From Mortierella hygrophila (taxonomy: Eukaryota; Mortierellomycota; Mortierellomycetes; Mortierellales; Mortierellaceae), in assembly GCA_015680625.1 (NCBI GenBank), contig JAAAXW010000013.1:308910-372909 (forward strand): a stretch of 64,000 nucleotides of DNA, read 5' to 3'. Positions 22,741-33,893 of this stretch are shown here, piece by piece; position 1 is the stretch's first letter, and every line of letters starts with the position of its first letter. A model generated the notes under the pieces. It searched no databases, had not been told where the DNA came from, and saw only the letters and a list, made by a program, of their open reading frames with translations. A program made the translations under genes and the position numbers.

Positions 22741-25700
22741 TTACAACGGTTCAGTATCCGCAGGTTCGGTGACCGTAACAGTCTGCTTTGACCTGTCCAG
22801 CTCGACCGACTTGGTCTCGTCATCCCAAGCCAACCGCCGCCCGCGAGAAGGAACACGTCTCGGAACAAACAAGTCTCCGCCGCCAGTGTAGATCTCTCTG
22901 ATCATTGGCAAATCCGACTCAACAACATCAAGACCAACGGTCAAAGCACCAGTATCCGCCTGTAGTTCCTGCTCACCCTCCTCACCAATACCTCGCTCGA
23001 TTCCTTCCAGGGTTCTGATCGATGGGTGTGCGTCCAAAGACGATGACAAGGACGGTGTTGAAGTAGGAGAAGACAAGATCGAATCCTCTGGAGTAGCAGC
23101 CCTGACAGCACCGACCTTCTTGACAACAGGCGACCAGATCGCACGATCGACATGCTTCCTTCGGAACTGTTGCACACGCGGCCACTGGACTCGATCCACC
23201 TGCATCTGGTCCGTAATCTCTGTCCAGATCGGCAACGGAATCCTGGCAGTGTTTTCTAATGACTCACGTGTAGCCTCAGTCGCACCGCCAGCATCCTCTT
23301 CGCCTTGCTTGGCCATCATCTTCTTGTTGCTCCGTTTTCTAGGCTTCTGTGTTGCCGACTCCTCACTGCTCAGCTCTGCTGTCGATCCCTCTAATGCCTC
23401 AGCAATCGCGATTGGGTTAGGCAGCGACCGCTCACAGAGCCGAATCAAATGGTAGTACGTGATTGCATTCCTGGGTATATTCGACTCCACCATGTTCCTC
23501 CACACCTTCCATCCAGAATCAAAGTCCCTCTGGATCGCAAACCCCTTGATCAACGCCGTCATGATTGCCGTGTTGGGTCCAACGTTTTTGTTGATCATCT
23601 CCAGGTAGACATGCTGCGCCAACTGCATGAACCCTCCTCGGACCGTCAGATCCAACAGTCCTCCAAAAATGTGCTGACTCGGCTTCAGCCCCTGGTTGCA
23701 GAGCTGGTTGTACAGGTCGCCAGCAAAGTTGAGTCCGATCCTGTCTTCAATCACTGTTTTGACCGGGAAGCGAATGTGCTCTCGTCCTGGGATGAAATGA
23801 CGCTTGACAATCCCACGCCCTGTCCGGCTCCGAGGATCCAGACATACCAAATCGATTAGAGTGCCGTAGGTGTGCAGCGTAGGCTTGACCGACTTGCGCA
23901 TCATTTCATCGTACAGACCCCAGCCCAACTCGACCTCGCCCTTCTTGACCGCGCAGTTAATCAACGTCGTATAAGTAACGGCGTCCGGTCGTCCACGCAG
24001 AGTCCCCTTCATGTGTTCCAACACCAAGAATCCGTCGTTGGGGGATCCGGCATTAGACAGGTAGTTGACAAGGATGTTGTACGACGTCGTGTTTGGCTCC
24101 AATCCCGCATCCACCATCTCCTTGAACGTCTTGACAAACTTGGTGGTATCCATCGCATCAGCGCACTCCTTGAGACGGTGGTTGTAATGGATCACCGTGT
24201 TGAATCGAATCTGATCAGCCACTGTAGCCTCATCATCTGACACATCCGTACCCCTAGAAGCGCCGGCCCCACTCCCACTCACGGTTTCCATCGCTCTACG
24301 GAAGAGTGCCGAATGACCTGCATCCTTGCGACCCCTCAATCGCGCCAGTTGGAGTACAACGTTCTTTGACCGCGAATCCAGCCTCAGCCCTGATCGGTTG
24401 AGCTCCTGGAAGACCTTCTGCGCCTCATCTAGCTTGTCGGCACGGATATAGTTCGACATCATCGACGTGTACATCTCAACCGTCAAGGGGTGTCCTGCAT
24501 TGTTCATCGACTTTAAGATATCCTTGATCCTCCGCTCATCCATCTGTCGTCCATAGCCCTCGAGCATGATCCCGAATGTCTGGGACGAGAGTGACATTCC
24601 CTTGCGCTTCATGCTCTGAACAGCCTCCTGCGCGTGGTCCATCCGTCCCTGATGCGCCAGCCCCTTGAGATACATCTGGTAGATCGTCTCATTCGGTGGA
24701 CTTGCCGTGTGCTCGCTCTCCATGTAGTGTTGAACCGCCAGCTCAAGTTCCAGAAACTGGTTGCCCTTGACGCAACTCATCATAAAGCCAATGTAGTCCT
24801 GATCGCCCAACCGCTGGTCTCCCAAGGCACGCGAGGCTGCCAATTGTAACCGGAATCGACGGGTCTGTGTCCTCCATTCGGCATACTCGATCCGACCCGC
24901 GTCTCGCTTCTGTAGCGCTAGCGCCAAAACTCGTGTCCGGGCCCGCTGTGTGGACTCTGAGTCCGACCAACTTCTCGCAGTGGGTGAAAAGATAGATCTC
25001 TGAAGGCGCAACATCACAGGTCGATCCAACAGACGCACCCAATCGCGCTGCTCCAGCGTATCAAACAACAGGCCCAGCCAAGGCGTCCTGTTCACTCGTG
25101 TCAGGGGTGATACGACCGCGTGAATACCCATCGCCAGAACATCCTCCTCGTTCGCGCTAGACTCAATAAACGCCGTCGGAACTCCATCGATCAACATCTT
25201 GGCCTTTCCGATCCTCCGCAGACTCATCTCCAGTACATGAGGATCCGTCCATTGGCCAGAGTACGCGAACTGTCGCTCAAACTCGTCCACCAGGAGGTAA
25301 GGGTTCAGCTCTGGGGCGATGATCTTGGAAACCGCCTCTGGGTTGATTTTGGCCTTCCCGAGGTAGCCTGGTGCCGAAGATTCTACAGGCATATCCATGC
25401 CCGGTCCTGCATTATACACCCCGACAGCCTCTTCCAGTGTGATCGGGGTCTCGATGCTCTGATCCAACCGAGCGCCAGACCTCAGTAGTGCCGAGCCGTT
25501 CTGGGAAGGCGCCATTCGCAGAGAGTTGACACCCCAGTAGGTTGGCGGTAAAGCGTCGGGTCCTGAGAATGTCGAGTCAATTGCGTTGGCTGGGAGTCGT
25601 GTAGAGGTCTTGGAAGACGGAGGCTGGTTCATAAAAGGATTAAAGTCCTGACTGCTCGGGCGACGGAGCTCTTCTCGAACATCCCGAAGTCGATACCGTG

Positions 25701-26298
25701 GCGGTTCAGCTGCCAGTTGGTGACGGGCGCTGCCAAAAGGTCCTCGTCTTGTTGTGGAATGGCGGCCAAAGAGTGGCGCGTGTTGAGCATGAGTTGATCT
25801 AGGTCGTGATGTTGGTTTTGCTGATACTTTTGATGGTGATTGTGTGCTGGATGATGGTACAGACGCATTGACTGAGAGCTCTTTAGTCCTCCTTGCCCCC
25901 GAGGCGTTAGAAGTCGTCGTGGCTATCCCGTCAGAGACCCGATGCTGGACATAGTTAAGCTCAGCGCTGCCGTTCTCTGCCACCAATACCGCACTGTTCT
26001 GTGCCCGCGAAGAGCGGTGATAAGAACGAGTGGCACAGTTCCGGGGCATATGAACAGCGAGTCGTCCCGAGGCATTATGCGGTTTGGTTGCCTGAAAAAG
26101 GTGAGGGTGAAGGGTCATTCGATGGAAGGACTGGATCCAGTGTCGCGTGATCCCGGACTCCATGATGGGTGCTTCTGACTGACTGGATTGAGCTCGGGCG
26201 GCGGTGGTGGTCGAGTAAAGCGTTCTGCGTATGGAGGACGCTGCTGGAGTAGAAGAAGACGAGGTTCCTCGCTTGACCAAGGTGACGGTCGAGATCAT
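22741..26298 (-). CDS. Pentatricopeptide-repeat (PPR) protein, mitochondrial
   Basis: 1185 residues in one exon. PPR proteins bind organelle RNA and act in its maturation, stability or translation. The open frame extends to 26421, but I start at ATG 26298 because it begins a mitochondrial-type presequence (MISTVTLVKRG, then SSIRRTLYSTTTAARAQ). The stretch just upstream also reads as an intron ending CAG at about 26337, probably within the 5' UTR. Tandem 35-residue helical-hairpin repeats occupy about residues 530-955, e.g. TTSYNILVNYLSNAG, AVTYTTLINCAVKKGEVELG and AIMTALIKGFAIQRDFDSGW. The first 450 residues are low-complexity Ser/Arg/Thr-rich. A basic KPRKRSNKK patch follows the repeats. RNA target cannot be told from sequence. 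Confidence 0.88.
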   Translation of the reverse strand: MISTVTLVKRGTSSSSTPAASSIRRTLYSTTTAARAQSSQSEAPIMESGITRHWIQSFHRMTLHPHLFQATKPHNASGRLAVHMPRNCATRSYHRSSRAQNSAVLVAENGSAELNYVQHRVSDGIATTTSNASGARRTKELSVNASVPSSSTQSPSKVSAKPTSRPRSTHAQHAPLFGRHSTTRRGPFGSARHQLAAEPPRYRLRDVREELRRPSSQDFNPFMNQPPSSKTSTRLPANAIDSTFSGPDALPPTYWGVNSLRMAPSQNGSALLRSGARLDQSIETPITLEEAVGVYNAGPGMDMPVESSAPGYLGKAKINPEAVSKIIAPELNPYLLVDEFERQFAYSGQWTDPHVLEMSLRRIGKAKMLIDGVPTAFIESSANEEDVLAMGIHAVVSPLTRVNRTPWLGLLFDTLEQRDWVRLLDRPVMLRLQRSIFSPTARSWSDSESTQRARTRVLALALQKRDAGRIEYAEWRTQTRRFRLQLAASRALGDQRLGDQDYIGFMMSCVKGNQFLELELAVQHYMESEHTASPPNETIYQMYLKGLAHQGRMDHAQEAVQSMKRKGMSLSSQTFGIMLEGYGRQMDERRIKDILKSMNNAGHPLTVEMYTSMMSNYIRADKLDEAQKVFQELNRSGLRLDSRSKNVVLQLARLRGRKDAGHSALFRRAMETVSGSGAGASRGTDVSDDEATVADQIRFNTVIHYNHRLKECADAMDTTKFVKTFKEMVDAGLEPNTTSYNILVNYLSNAGSPNDGFLVLEHMKGTLRGRPDAVTYTTLINCAVKKGEVELGWGLYDEMMRKSVKPTLHTYGTLIDLVCLDPRSRTGRGIVKRHFIPGREHIRFPVKTVIEDRIGLNFAGDLYNQLCNQGLKPSQHIFGGLLDLTVRGGFMQLAQHVYLEMINKNVGPNTAIMTALIKGFAIQRDFDSGWKVWRNMVESNIPRNAITYYHLIRLCERSLPNPIAIAEALEGSTAELSSEESATQKPRKRSNKKMMAKQGEEDAGGATEATRESLENTARIPLPIWTEITDQMQVDRVQWPRVQQFRRKHVDRAIWSPVVKKVGAVRAATPEDSILSSPTSTPSLSSSLDAHPSIRTLEGIERGIGEEGEQELQADTGALTVGLDVVESDLPMIREIYTGGGDLFVPRRVPSRGRRLAWDDETKSVELDRSKQTVTVTEPADTEPL

Positions 26299-26979
26299 GT
26301 ACGGCTGGTTGTTGTGTTCAGGGCACGGAGTCCTGTTGAAGAATGGAGGAAGCACACAGAAATAATAAGATAACGGGAAAGCACACACCAACAAGAGTAC
26401 AATTTCATTCAGGGGGAGCAATGTTCAACAAGTCTTGGGCAGTACCTTGCAGGTTGCTGGGTGTCGTGGAGAGGGATGTGCAGGATATGTGTGGGTGTGT
26501 GAATGAATAAGAAGAGCGAGAGCGGTAGAAGAGGAATGAACTGACGCGACCGAGCAAAGAAGTAGTTGTGTTAAAAAAAGGTGGTTCAGTGGTTCCTGGC
26601 CTCCTTCCAACTTCCACTCATGTTTACCGCGGAACACAATCCTCTGTGTGGCTTATCCCTAAATTATCCATAATCCGAAAGTGCACATCCGAACTGGCGG
26701 CTCTCTCATAGCAATCCCACGGGCATTCCTCTTTGAAATAAGATATCCTACGCCCATTCGCATTTACCGCGTCTCTCAAAAGTTCTACCATTGATGATTG
26801 TGTTTTATTTTATCCGCCCTAATGTGCCGCGGGTTGTCTACTAGAAAATGATGCAAAAAAAGTACAGAACGATGTCCCGTTTACACAAAGCACGGGGTGT
26901 TGTCGATATGTCGCCCTCGCTCGCGTGATGAATGTCTCTCCTATTCGCTCCATGTGTGTCCTCAGTAATAAGAGAGTCT
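26299..26979. other. Intergenic, 5' region of PPR gene
   Basis: Holds a likely 5'-UTR intron of the PPR gene (about 26338-26440) and its promoter. The right part is the 3' flank of the bS21m gene. No other gene recognised. Confidence 0.45.
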
Positions 26980-27664
26980 TTACATACCACTAAAAGACAA
27001 ACAGCAAATGTTAGTTTCAATTCTAATCACATTACCATAACTGCTTGCAATACATCAAAAACACCTCCAAGTCAAAGAATGAGAGAACCAACAGGCAAAG
27101 GGTACAAAATACTCACCGAATCTTCATGAGCTTGATGAGCTCAATCTTCTTACGGACCATGGCACCGAAGAGTTTCTTGTTCCGTTCCTGGTTCTCGCGT
27201 CTCATCCTAGTATGACCGTCCTCATAAGTCCTCCTCAACCTCAACTCCCGCTTCATGTTCGACTGGTTCACCGCCGACCTCAAACGTCTATAGGTCTGAT
27301 CGATCGTCGCGGGAGAGTTGACCCTGAAGGAGCGGCCCTCGGTGGGGTGGTTGGTGTCCAGATGGATAGGGTTGGCGGTCGTGTTGGCCTTGGGAGGCAA
27401 AAGACCGAACAGGGAAATGTCTGACCGGCTGTTGTTGTTGTTGTTACGAGAGTTTCCGAAGAGGCTGCTTGTCCTGTTGTTGTTGTTGCTCCTGTTGCTG
27501 TTGGGGGAGGAAGAGGCGAGGCTGCTGAGGAGGTCTGAGGCGCTGTCCTTGCGGGTGGCAGAGCTGTGGAAGGCAGCAAGACCCTGGACACGGGTCTGCT
27601 GGGCGGTCTGGCGTTGTGCCAATGCAGCGACGATGGTGCTGCTCTTTGATAGTGCACGGAACAT
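26980..27664 (-). CDS. MRP21: Mitochondrial small-subunit ribosomal protein bS21m
   Basis: Component of the mitoribosomal small subunit. Exon 1 is 27664-27117 and exon 2 is 26989-26980, giving 185 residues. An N-terminal presequence (MFRALSKSSTIVAALAQRQTAQQTR...FHSSA) and a low-complexity Ser/Asn linker are followed by the S21 domain at about residues 115-180: GRSFRVNSPATIDQTYRRL, then MKRELRLRRTYEDGHTRMRR and KKIELIKLMKIR. The frame would stop at a TGA inside the motif CG|GTGAGT. That motif is a textbook donor, and 127 nt later GAAACTAACATTTG...CTTTTAG gives a textbook branch site and acceptor, adding Gly-Met and a stop. If the intron is retained the protein is two residues shorter. Neighbours on the same strand are also mitochondrial. 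Confidence 0.85.
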
Positions 27665-28278
27665 GATGTATATAGACGGAGTGACAAATGGATGTGAAAA
27701 GGGAAAGAAATGAACTCGCAATGGAAATGACTGACCCGATCAGGAGGGAGTGGGTAGGACGAGGATATGGTGGGAGGGAGAGAGGCGAGTGTGGCTTGGC
27801 TGAAATTTTGTTGACTGTTGTTTTCAGTCCGAACACCAACAAAACTAAACTGATCGTGCATGAATATTCGGGGCTCAAGGCATGAGCGACAACGAAGAAC
27901 GGGCAAGCAAGAGTCAAACACAAGAAAACAAACAGCAAAGGTCTTTTCAAAGGTCGATATTTATTTGACGCATGCAGAGGATAAATACAGGTGAAATAAT
28001 CTATCATTCACTTTTTTTCTATTTCTATGTATTCTAAAAAACAAAAAGGAAAGGCTTGATAAAAAATATTAAGATGAAGGGATGGGGAATGTGTCGTCGT
28101 AAGTAAAAATGGGTGTGCAGCAAGAAAAAAATAAAAAGAAGCAAGCAATGAAAGGAGAAAGCGGCGAGGTTGATGATGGTACAATGGGAGAATTGAAGAA
28201 AAAAATAAATGAACAAAACAAAGATCTAAAAACACAAGAGAGAAGTCAGGAAGAAAGCCGTCAATCTAGTTTGAACAC
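27665..28278. other. Intergenic, bS21m promoter and Hsp70 3' UTR
   Basis: 614 bp between two minus-strand genes. No coding sequence recognised. The right part (about 28010-28278) is A-rich on the plus strand and probably the mitochondrial Hsp70 3' UTR. Confidence 0.5.
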
Positions 28279-29713
28279 TTAGTTCTTCTTGGGCTCCTCG
28301 TTCTCAACGGTGGTGCCCTCGGAAGAGGAGGAGGCGTTGGCGGCGTTCTTCTTGTAGACCATCTCGAAGAGCTTGAGGGATCCCTGCTGGAGATCGGTCG
28401 ACTCCTTCTTGATATCCTCGGCCTCGACAGACTCGCCCTTGGCAAGGACATCACGGAGCTTAGTAATCTGCTCCTTGATCTTCTCAGCCTCGGTAGAGTC
28501 GAGCTGGTCCTTGAAGTCGGACATGTGCTTCTCGGTCTCAGTGATGATAGACTCGGCCTGGTTGGTGGCCTCGATCTGCTCCTTGCGCTTGCGGTCAGAG
28601 TCAGCGAAGAGCTCAGAATCCTTGATCATCTTCTCAATCTCATCCGACGACAAACCGGAGGAGGCAACAATCGACATGGACTGGTCGCGACCGGTGGCCT
28701 TGTCCTTGGCTCCAACGTTGACAATACCGTCGGCATCAATGTCGAACGAGACCTCGATCTGGGGAACACCCTTGGGGGCGGGGGCAAGACCGTGGAGGTT
28801 GAAGTCGCCCAACAACTTGTTGTCACGGACCAACTCACGCTCTCCTTGGAAGACACGGACTTGGACCTGGGTCTGACCATCGGCAGCGGTCGAGAAGACC
28901 TGGGACTTCTTGGTGGGGATGGTAGTGTTGCGGTTGATCAAACGGGTGAAGACACCTCCGAGGGTCTCGATTCCGAGGGAAAGAGGGGTGACATCCAACA
29001 AGAGAATATCGGTAACGGAACCGGCCAAGACACCTCCCTGGATAGCGGCACCGATGGCGACAGCCTCATCGGGGTTGACGGACTTGCCGGGCTCACGGCC
29101 AAAGACCTGCTTGACGGTCTCGATAACCCTGGGAACACGGGACATGCCTCCGACGAGGACGACCTCGTTAATCTCGTTCAGCTGGATGCCGGCATCCTTG
29201 ATGGCCTTCTGGCAGGGCTCGACGGTGCGGTTGATCAAATCCTTGGCGAGGGCCTCGAACTTGGTACGGGTCATCTTGATGTTGATGTGCTTGGGGCCAG
29301 TGGCATCGGCGGTGATGTAGGGGAGGTTGATATCGGTCTGGAGGGTGGACGACAACTCGATCTTGGCCTTCTCAACACCCTCACGGATACGCTGGATGGC
29401 CATGCGGTCGTTGGAGAGATCCAGGCCCTGTTCCTTCTTGAACTCCTCGACGACGTGCTTGACGAGCATGGCATCGAAATCTTCACCACCGAGGGCGGTG
29501 TCTCCGTTGGTGGACTTGACCTCAAAGACGCCGTTCTGGATCTCGAGGATAGAGATATCGAAGGTACCACCACCCAAATCGTAAACGGCAACAACACGGT
29601 CACCATCCTTGTCGAGACCGTAAGCCAAAGCGGCGGCGGTGGGCTCGTTGATGACACGGAGAACGTCCAAACCGGCAATCTTTCCGGCATCTTTGGTGGC
29701 CTGACGCTGGGCA

Positions 29714-29747
<34 letters not shown>

Positions 29748-30550
29748 GGCCGACCTTCTTTCCGAGGTAGCCCTCGGCGGTCTCCTTCATCTTTCCGAGA
29801 ACAAAGGCACCGATCTGGGAGGGAGAGTACTGCTTGTCGCGGGCCTCGACCCAGGCATCGCCGTTCTGGTGCTTGACGATCTTGTAGGAGACGGTCTTGA
29901 TGTCGTGCTGGACGGCCTTGTCGGTGAAGAGACGACCGATCAGACGCTTGGTGGCATAGAGGGTGTTCTCGGGGTTGACGACGGCCTGACGCTTGGCAGC
30001 CTGACCGACGACCAACTCGCCCTCCTTGGTGAAGGCAACGATCGAGGGGGTGGTACGGGCACCCTCGGCGTTCTCAATGACACGGGGAACCTTGCCCTCC
30101 ATGATACCGACGCAAGAGTTGGTGGTTCCAAGATCGATACCGATGACGGGTCCGTTAATGGCAGAGCTGTAGGAGCGGACAGCCATCTATAATGGTGCAA
30201 AGGAATTCAGGTACAGGGGTAAAAAAAAGGGGGGTGGTGAGTTGAGTTGACTTTTGTTTGCTTCTTTCGTGTTGAGTTGAGTTGTTGTTGTAGTTGTTGC
30301 GCTGTTCAGGGTTCAAGTTGTCGCCATAAGTGTCCCGTTTGTGTCCAGTGCTTTTCAGTCGACTCCTGCTGTTCCTCTGAACGAGATCTCTTTTCGTTGA
30401 AAAAAAAGGTAGAAGCGGGTGAAGATCAGGGATGCCAAAAAAAGAAAGCGAGTGTTTTCGTAGTGGACGAGAGTAGAAAGGAAGAGAAAGACGTACCTTC
30501 TTGGCGTTGGTGATGGCAGCCGAGCGGGACAAGCGAGCGAGATTCAACAT
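28279..30550 (-). CDS. SSC1: Mitochondrial Hsp70 (matrix chaperone, import motor)
   Basis: ATP-dependent chaperone of the matrix and motor of the TIM23 import complex. Exon 1 is 30550-30497 (18 codons), exon 2 is 30186-28279, together 653 residues. Exon 1 encodes the amphipathic presequence MLNLARLSRSAAITNAKK, and exon 2 opens MAVRSYSSAINGPVIGIDLG. Signature motifs are IGIDLGTTNSCVGIMEG (phosphate 1), YDLGGGTFDISI, VVLVGGMSRVPRV and the linker DVTPLSLGIETLGG. The C-terminus is ...NEEPKKN without an EEVD tail, as expected for the organelle form. The start at 30550 is preferred over the downstream ATG at 30186 because it supplies the presequence. A TATATA lies at 30655-30660. Codon use is strongly biased, which also creates a long antisense open frame that I do not accept as a gene. 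Confidence 0.97.
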
Positions 30551-31064
30551 GGCTGCAAGTTATGAATGGGGGGGGAAGGGAGGGAGGGACGGGGAAAGTA
30601 AGGAATGAGAGGAAAAGAAAAAAAAAGAGGGGAAAAAAGATCCCGGCCCTGGACTATATAGTCAACGGTCAAGTCGTTGCGCGGTGCCTTTGGAAGAGTG
30701 TCCTCTCACTCTGACTCTGCCTGGGCGGCACACTATTCCCCACTTTGTTGATGCTAAGCCACTCACCAGTCGAAATGACATCGAGACTGAACCTTCTTTT
30801 TGCTGTTGCTGTCCAGATTAGGGAAAAGCAGCGAACGCAAAAGAACGCCGACGAAGGAAAAGGCGGACTTTCGCGGAAGAGACGAATCCATACCCAACAA
30901 CTCCTTCCTTTCCTTCTTCTGCTTCTTCTTGTTCAAGTTCAGGTTCAAACGATCACCACTGCCAACCGAACTGCCTTGTTCTCTCTGGCACCTTCTTGTC
31001 ATCTCATCGTCAATTGACCTTGGCAAAAGGACTTCTATTGGTGTTGGTAAAAACAAATGACATG
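30551..31064 (-). promoter_or_regulatory. Promoter region of mitochondrial Hsp70
   Basis: Reading toward the gene, CTATATAG (30654-30661) is a TATA box about 105 bp before the ATG. A single inverted pair GAAccTTC at 30789-30796 is half of a canonical heat-shock element. A third unit at 5-bp spacing is absent, so heat-shock control is possible but weakly supported. The remainder toward 31064 is the 3' flank of the sorting-nexin gene. Confidence 0.35.
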
Positions 31065-33549
31065 CTAAGATATCCCACCACCAGACTCTCCGTGGTCTGG
31101 ATCGGCCTTTAGCCCTGCACCAACTGACAACAGCTCTTCCAACTTCGCCTTCTCAAACCCGATCTGGCGCTGACTGTATTGGCGCAGCGCCCGCAGCAAA
31201 TCTTCCTGACTCTGTACCCGGTACCCTTCAAGATCCTTCATCAATGCTGACGACACCTGCTCCATCCTCCTCCTCATATTCCCCTCAAACAATGTAGCCT
31301 GTAAGAAAAGCGAAAAAAGTATCCAAGAATGTTGTTAGTCGACTTGCTTGAAATGTGTTTAGTTCGCACGGGAGACGAAGGGAAAAATAAAAATAAACCT
31401 TAATATGGGACAAAAAGTTGTGTCAACTTACATCTTCCAAGTCATCGATACTGTCAGTCACTTTCTCGGGGTTGATGTTGGTCGACGATCTCAGCCGCTC
31501 CATAATCTTCCGTTTACTTTCTGTGTTCTTGATTGCTGCCTCATATTCGCCTACAACCGATAAACGGTAGTCTAATGCGCCACTCAGAGTCTGAACGTGC
31601 TGCAGCTTGTAGTCCAAAAAGCTACCTAGCACAGTTGCGTCGCCACCGACCTAAGAGTTTAGGCAACGAAAGATAGGAGGGGTTACCAGTTAGGTCATCA
31701 GGCTACAAGTCAAACGAAAAGTTCATCGTGCCGATCAATCCTATGCACTTGCGCTCCTACCTGAGCTTTGCTGGCCTTGGACATGCCATCTAATGGCTTC
31801 GCTAGCAGTTTGAAAGTTCTAAAAAAGACAATCGGGAATGTGAATACTCAAGATTTCATCTTCCGGAAAAAGATACAACCGCAGAATCTTTCCTCCGTCT
31901 TTGCCCACTACTCGCACTGATGCTTACCTCGCCAGCTCAGGAAGACTCTCGCCAGCAGCCCAGGTATTACTGGCTGTGGCTAGCTCTGCCTCCTTGGAAC
32001 TAAAGTCTGTGGAGATCAAGTAAAAGCATAATAGAAACGTATGTATCAGGGCACAGATCGCAGAATCAAGGGATACATCGTTATGATCGCCTCTAATGTC
32101 TTACCTCGCCTGGCTTTGATCTCCTTGTCGAGACATTTTATTGCTCCCTGAAGTTTCGCTTCCAGTTTGACTGCCACGGCTCGCTCCTCCTCAAATTCAT
32201 CATCAGTGTCGCCCAAAGACAGCGCCGAACTTCCTCCAGAGCTGCTGAATCGCTTCACCCCAATGTCGAGGAGCTTTCCTAGGATCCTTTTTGGTTTGGC
32301 TGGTGGCAAGAACTATTTGTGCAAGAAGTGAAAAATGCGTTCAATAAAATGGGTCAAGGATATGCACATGGGAGAGATCATGCATATTTCTAGAAGAAAA
32401 GGCCCTACCCCAAACTCAGACTCGATAAACATCTGCAACTCAATGTCGTGAGAGAGAACAGGATGTCGACTGATGCGTTCCAAAAAGAGGCGCATTGACT
32501 GGACATCTGATGCGCTGACAAGAGATCGCTCAGGAGGCAGAACTGGTACCAATGCCTCAGGATGTTCTGCCACAAGGTGTTCCCGCAACCTTACAAACTC
32601 CAAGTAGGACCGTGTTACATTTTGGTATGATTGCCGCTTGTATCTAGGCATGTTTGTCTATTCAGACACCGATGGACACCGTCAATGCATTTTTCTCAAT
32701 TACGGATTGCGGGTATTATTTGAGCATGCAACGTGTGTAACTTGGTCATACCTGAACAGACAGTAAGAACATGCCATCTTTGCCACGCCTATCTGTATCC
32801 GGGATGGTGATGTGGAGATATTGGGGAGCCTTGACGCGTTGCTGGTCGTACGAGGAGTCGCGTCGAGTTACCCTTGGCGGCGAGACTGCTTTAGGACTGC
32901 TGGAACGAAGACCAGGAGGTGTGGTAGCGCCTGACGAAGAAGAAGGGACTGGCGGTGGTTGTGTTGGAGCTGGCGACTGGCGGGAGCTGTTGGGTAAACT
33001 TGTGGTGTGAGCGCTTGTGGTTGGGAAGGACGCAATAGTCGAACGGTTGCCAGCTTGGTTATTAAAATTGGTGCTGGTATTGTTGTACTGCTGATAAGTA
33101 CTGTAGCCGGAGGTTGTCTTCATGTAGGGCTCATAGTCGCCTCCATTACTGTGTCCGCTGTCGAGTGGATCAGCAAAGGGATGTGACAGTGGCGACGATG
33201 GCGACGAGAATGAGCTGACTTCTTCTGAAAACCGTTTGGGTTTTGTTACTGTGGTCGCTCGTTTTGGTAAAGGAGATGCTGGCTTGGGTTGGGTGGATGC
33301 AGACTGGGCGAGGCGACTGTTCTGATGTGGAACAGGTGAAGGGGAAGGGGAAGGGGAGGACGAAGAAAGAGGGTTGGTGGAGTGGAAGTGAAGGGGCGAG
33401 TCTCTTGTCTTCTTGGGTGCGCTAGTTTGACCAGACAATGGACCATTGGTGGGAGTGGGTGCCAACAAGGGGTCGCTTCCCGATGCTGCTGTTGTCTTCG
33501 AGGAGGCATAGGCAGCCGATGTCAGCGGGTCGCTAAAGTCTTGCGCCAT
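31065..33549 (-). CDS. VPS17: Vps17-like PX-BAR sorting nexin (retromer-associated)
   Basis: Membrane-binding SNX subunit that tubulates endosomes with Vps5 for endosome-to-Golgi recycling. Exons: 33549-32752, 32657-32409, 32312-32105, 32006-31928, 31818-31761, 31650-31432, 31298-31065, 614 residues, all phases close. The first ~240 residues are Ser/Pro-rich and disordered. The PX domain is at about 243-350 (LHITIPDTD..., YQNVTRSYLEFVRLREHLVA, PVLPPERS, FIESEFG). A BAR-type coiled region covers about 375-605, with NINPEKVTDSIDDLED and YSQRQIGFEKAKLEELL. The linker and C-terminal wording fit Vps17 better than Vps5 or Snx41. Start chosen at MAQDFSDPL; upstream in-frame ATGs (33618, 33690) exist. 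A second-best reading is a general SNX protein. Confidence 0.78.
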
Positions 33550-33756
33550 GGATGTCCACAGAGAAAGAAGAGTTGTTGGTGAGAGAGAGCGAAAGTTTAC
33601 TTGTTGCAGCCCGGCCATGAATAGTTCACCCCCTCGCGCTGTGTCAGTTGAGCTTACTTTGAAAAAGATGCGCCCAGCGACACCAACCACGCCCTTAATA
33701 AGATACGAATGCTGATTTATTTATGGATGCAAAAAGAGATAAAATACAAGTAAGAC

Positions 33757-33861
33757 TTAGTCCTTGGAGAAGAAACGATCAGAGAACTCTTTGCGGTCGC
33801 GGCCGCGATCGTTCCTGTTGCTGTTGTTGCGGTCAAATGTCCGGCGACCACTGCTGTAGCC

Positions 33862-33893
<32 letters not shown>

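Noticed and set aside
28525..30192. 555-codon plus-strand open frame antisense to mitochondrial Hsp70
   Set aside because: Its Gly/Leu/Asp/Val-rich pseudo-protein is the expected mirror of a strongly codon-biased gene that avoids TTA, CTA and TCA. Antisense Hsp70 ORFs of this kind are a known artefact, and the sense strand has complete Hsp70 motifs.
30789..30796. Heat-shock element upstream of mtHsp70
   Set aside because: Only one GAAnnTTC pair is present; a functional element normally needs three units at 5-bp spacing. TTC triplets near 30930 are spaced 6 bp. Kept only as a weak note in the promoter entry.
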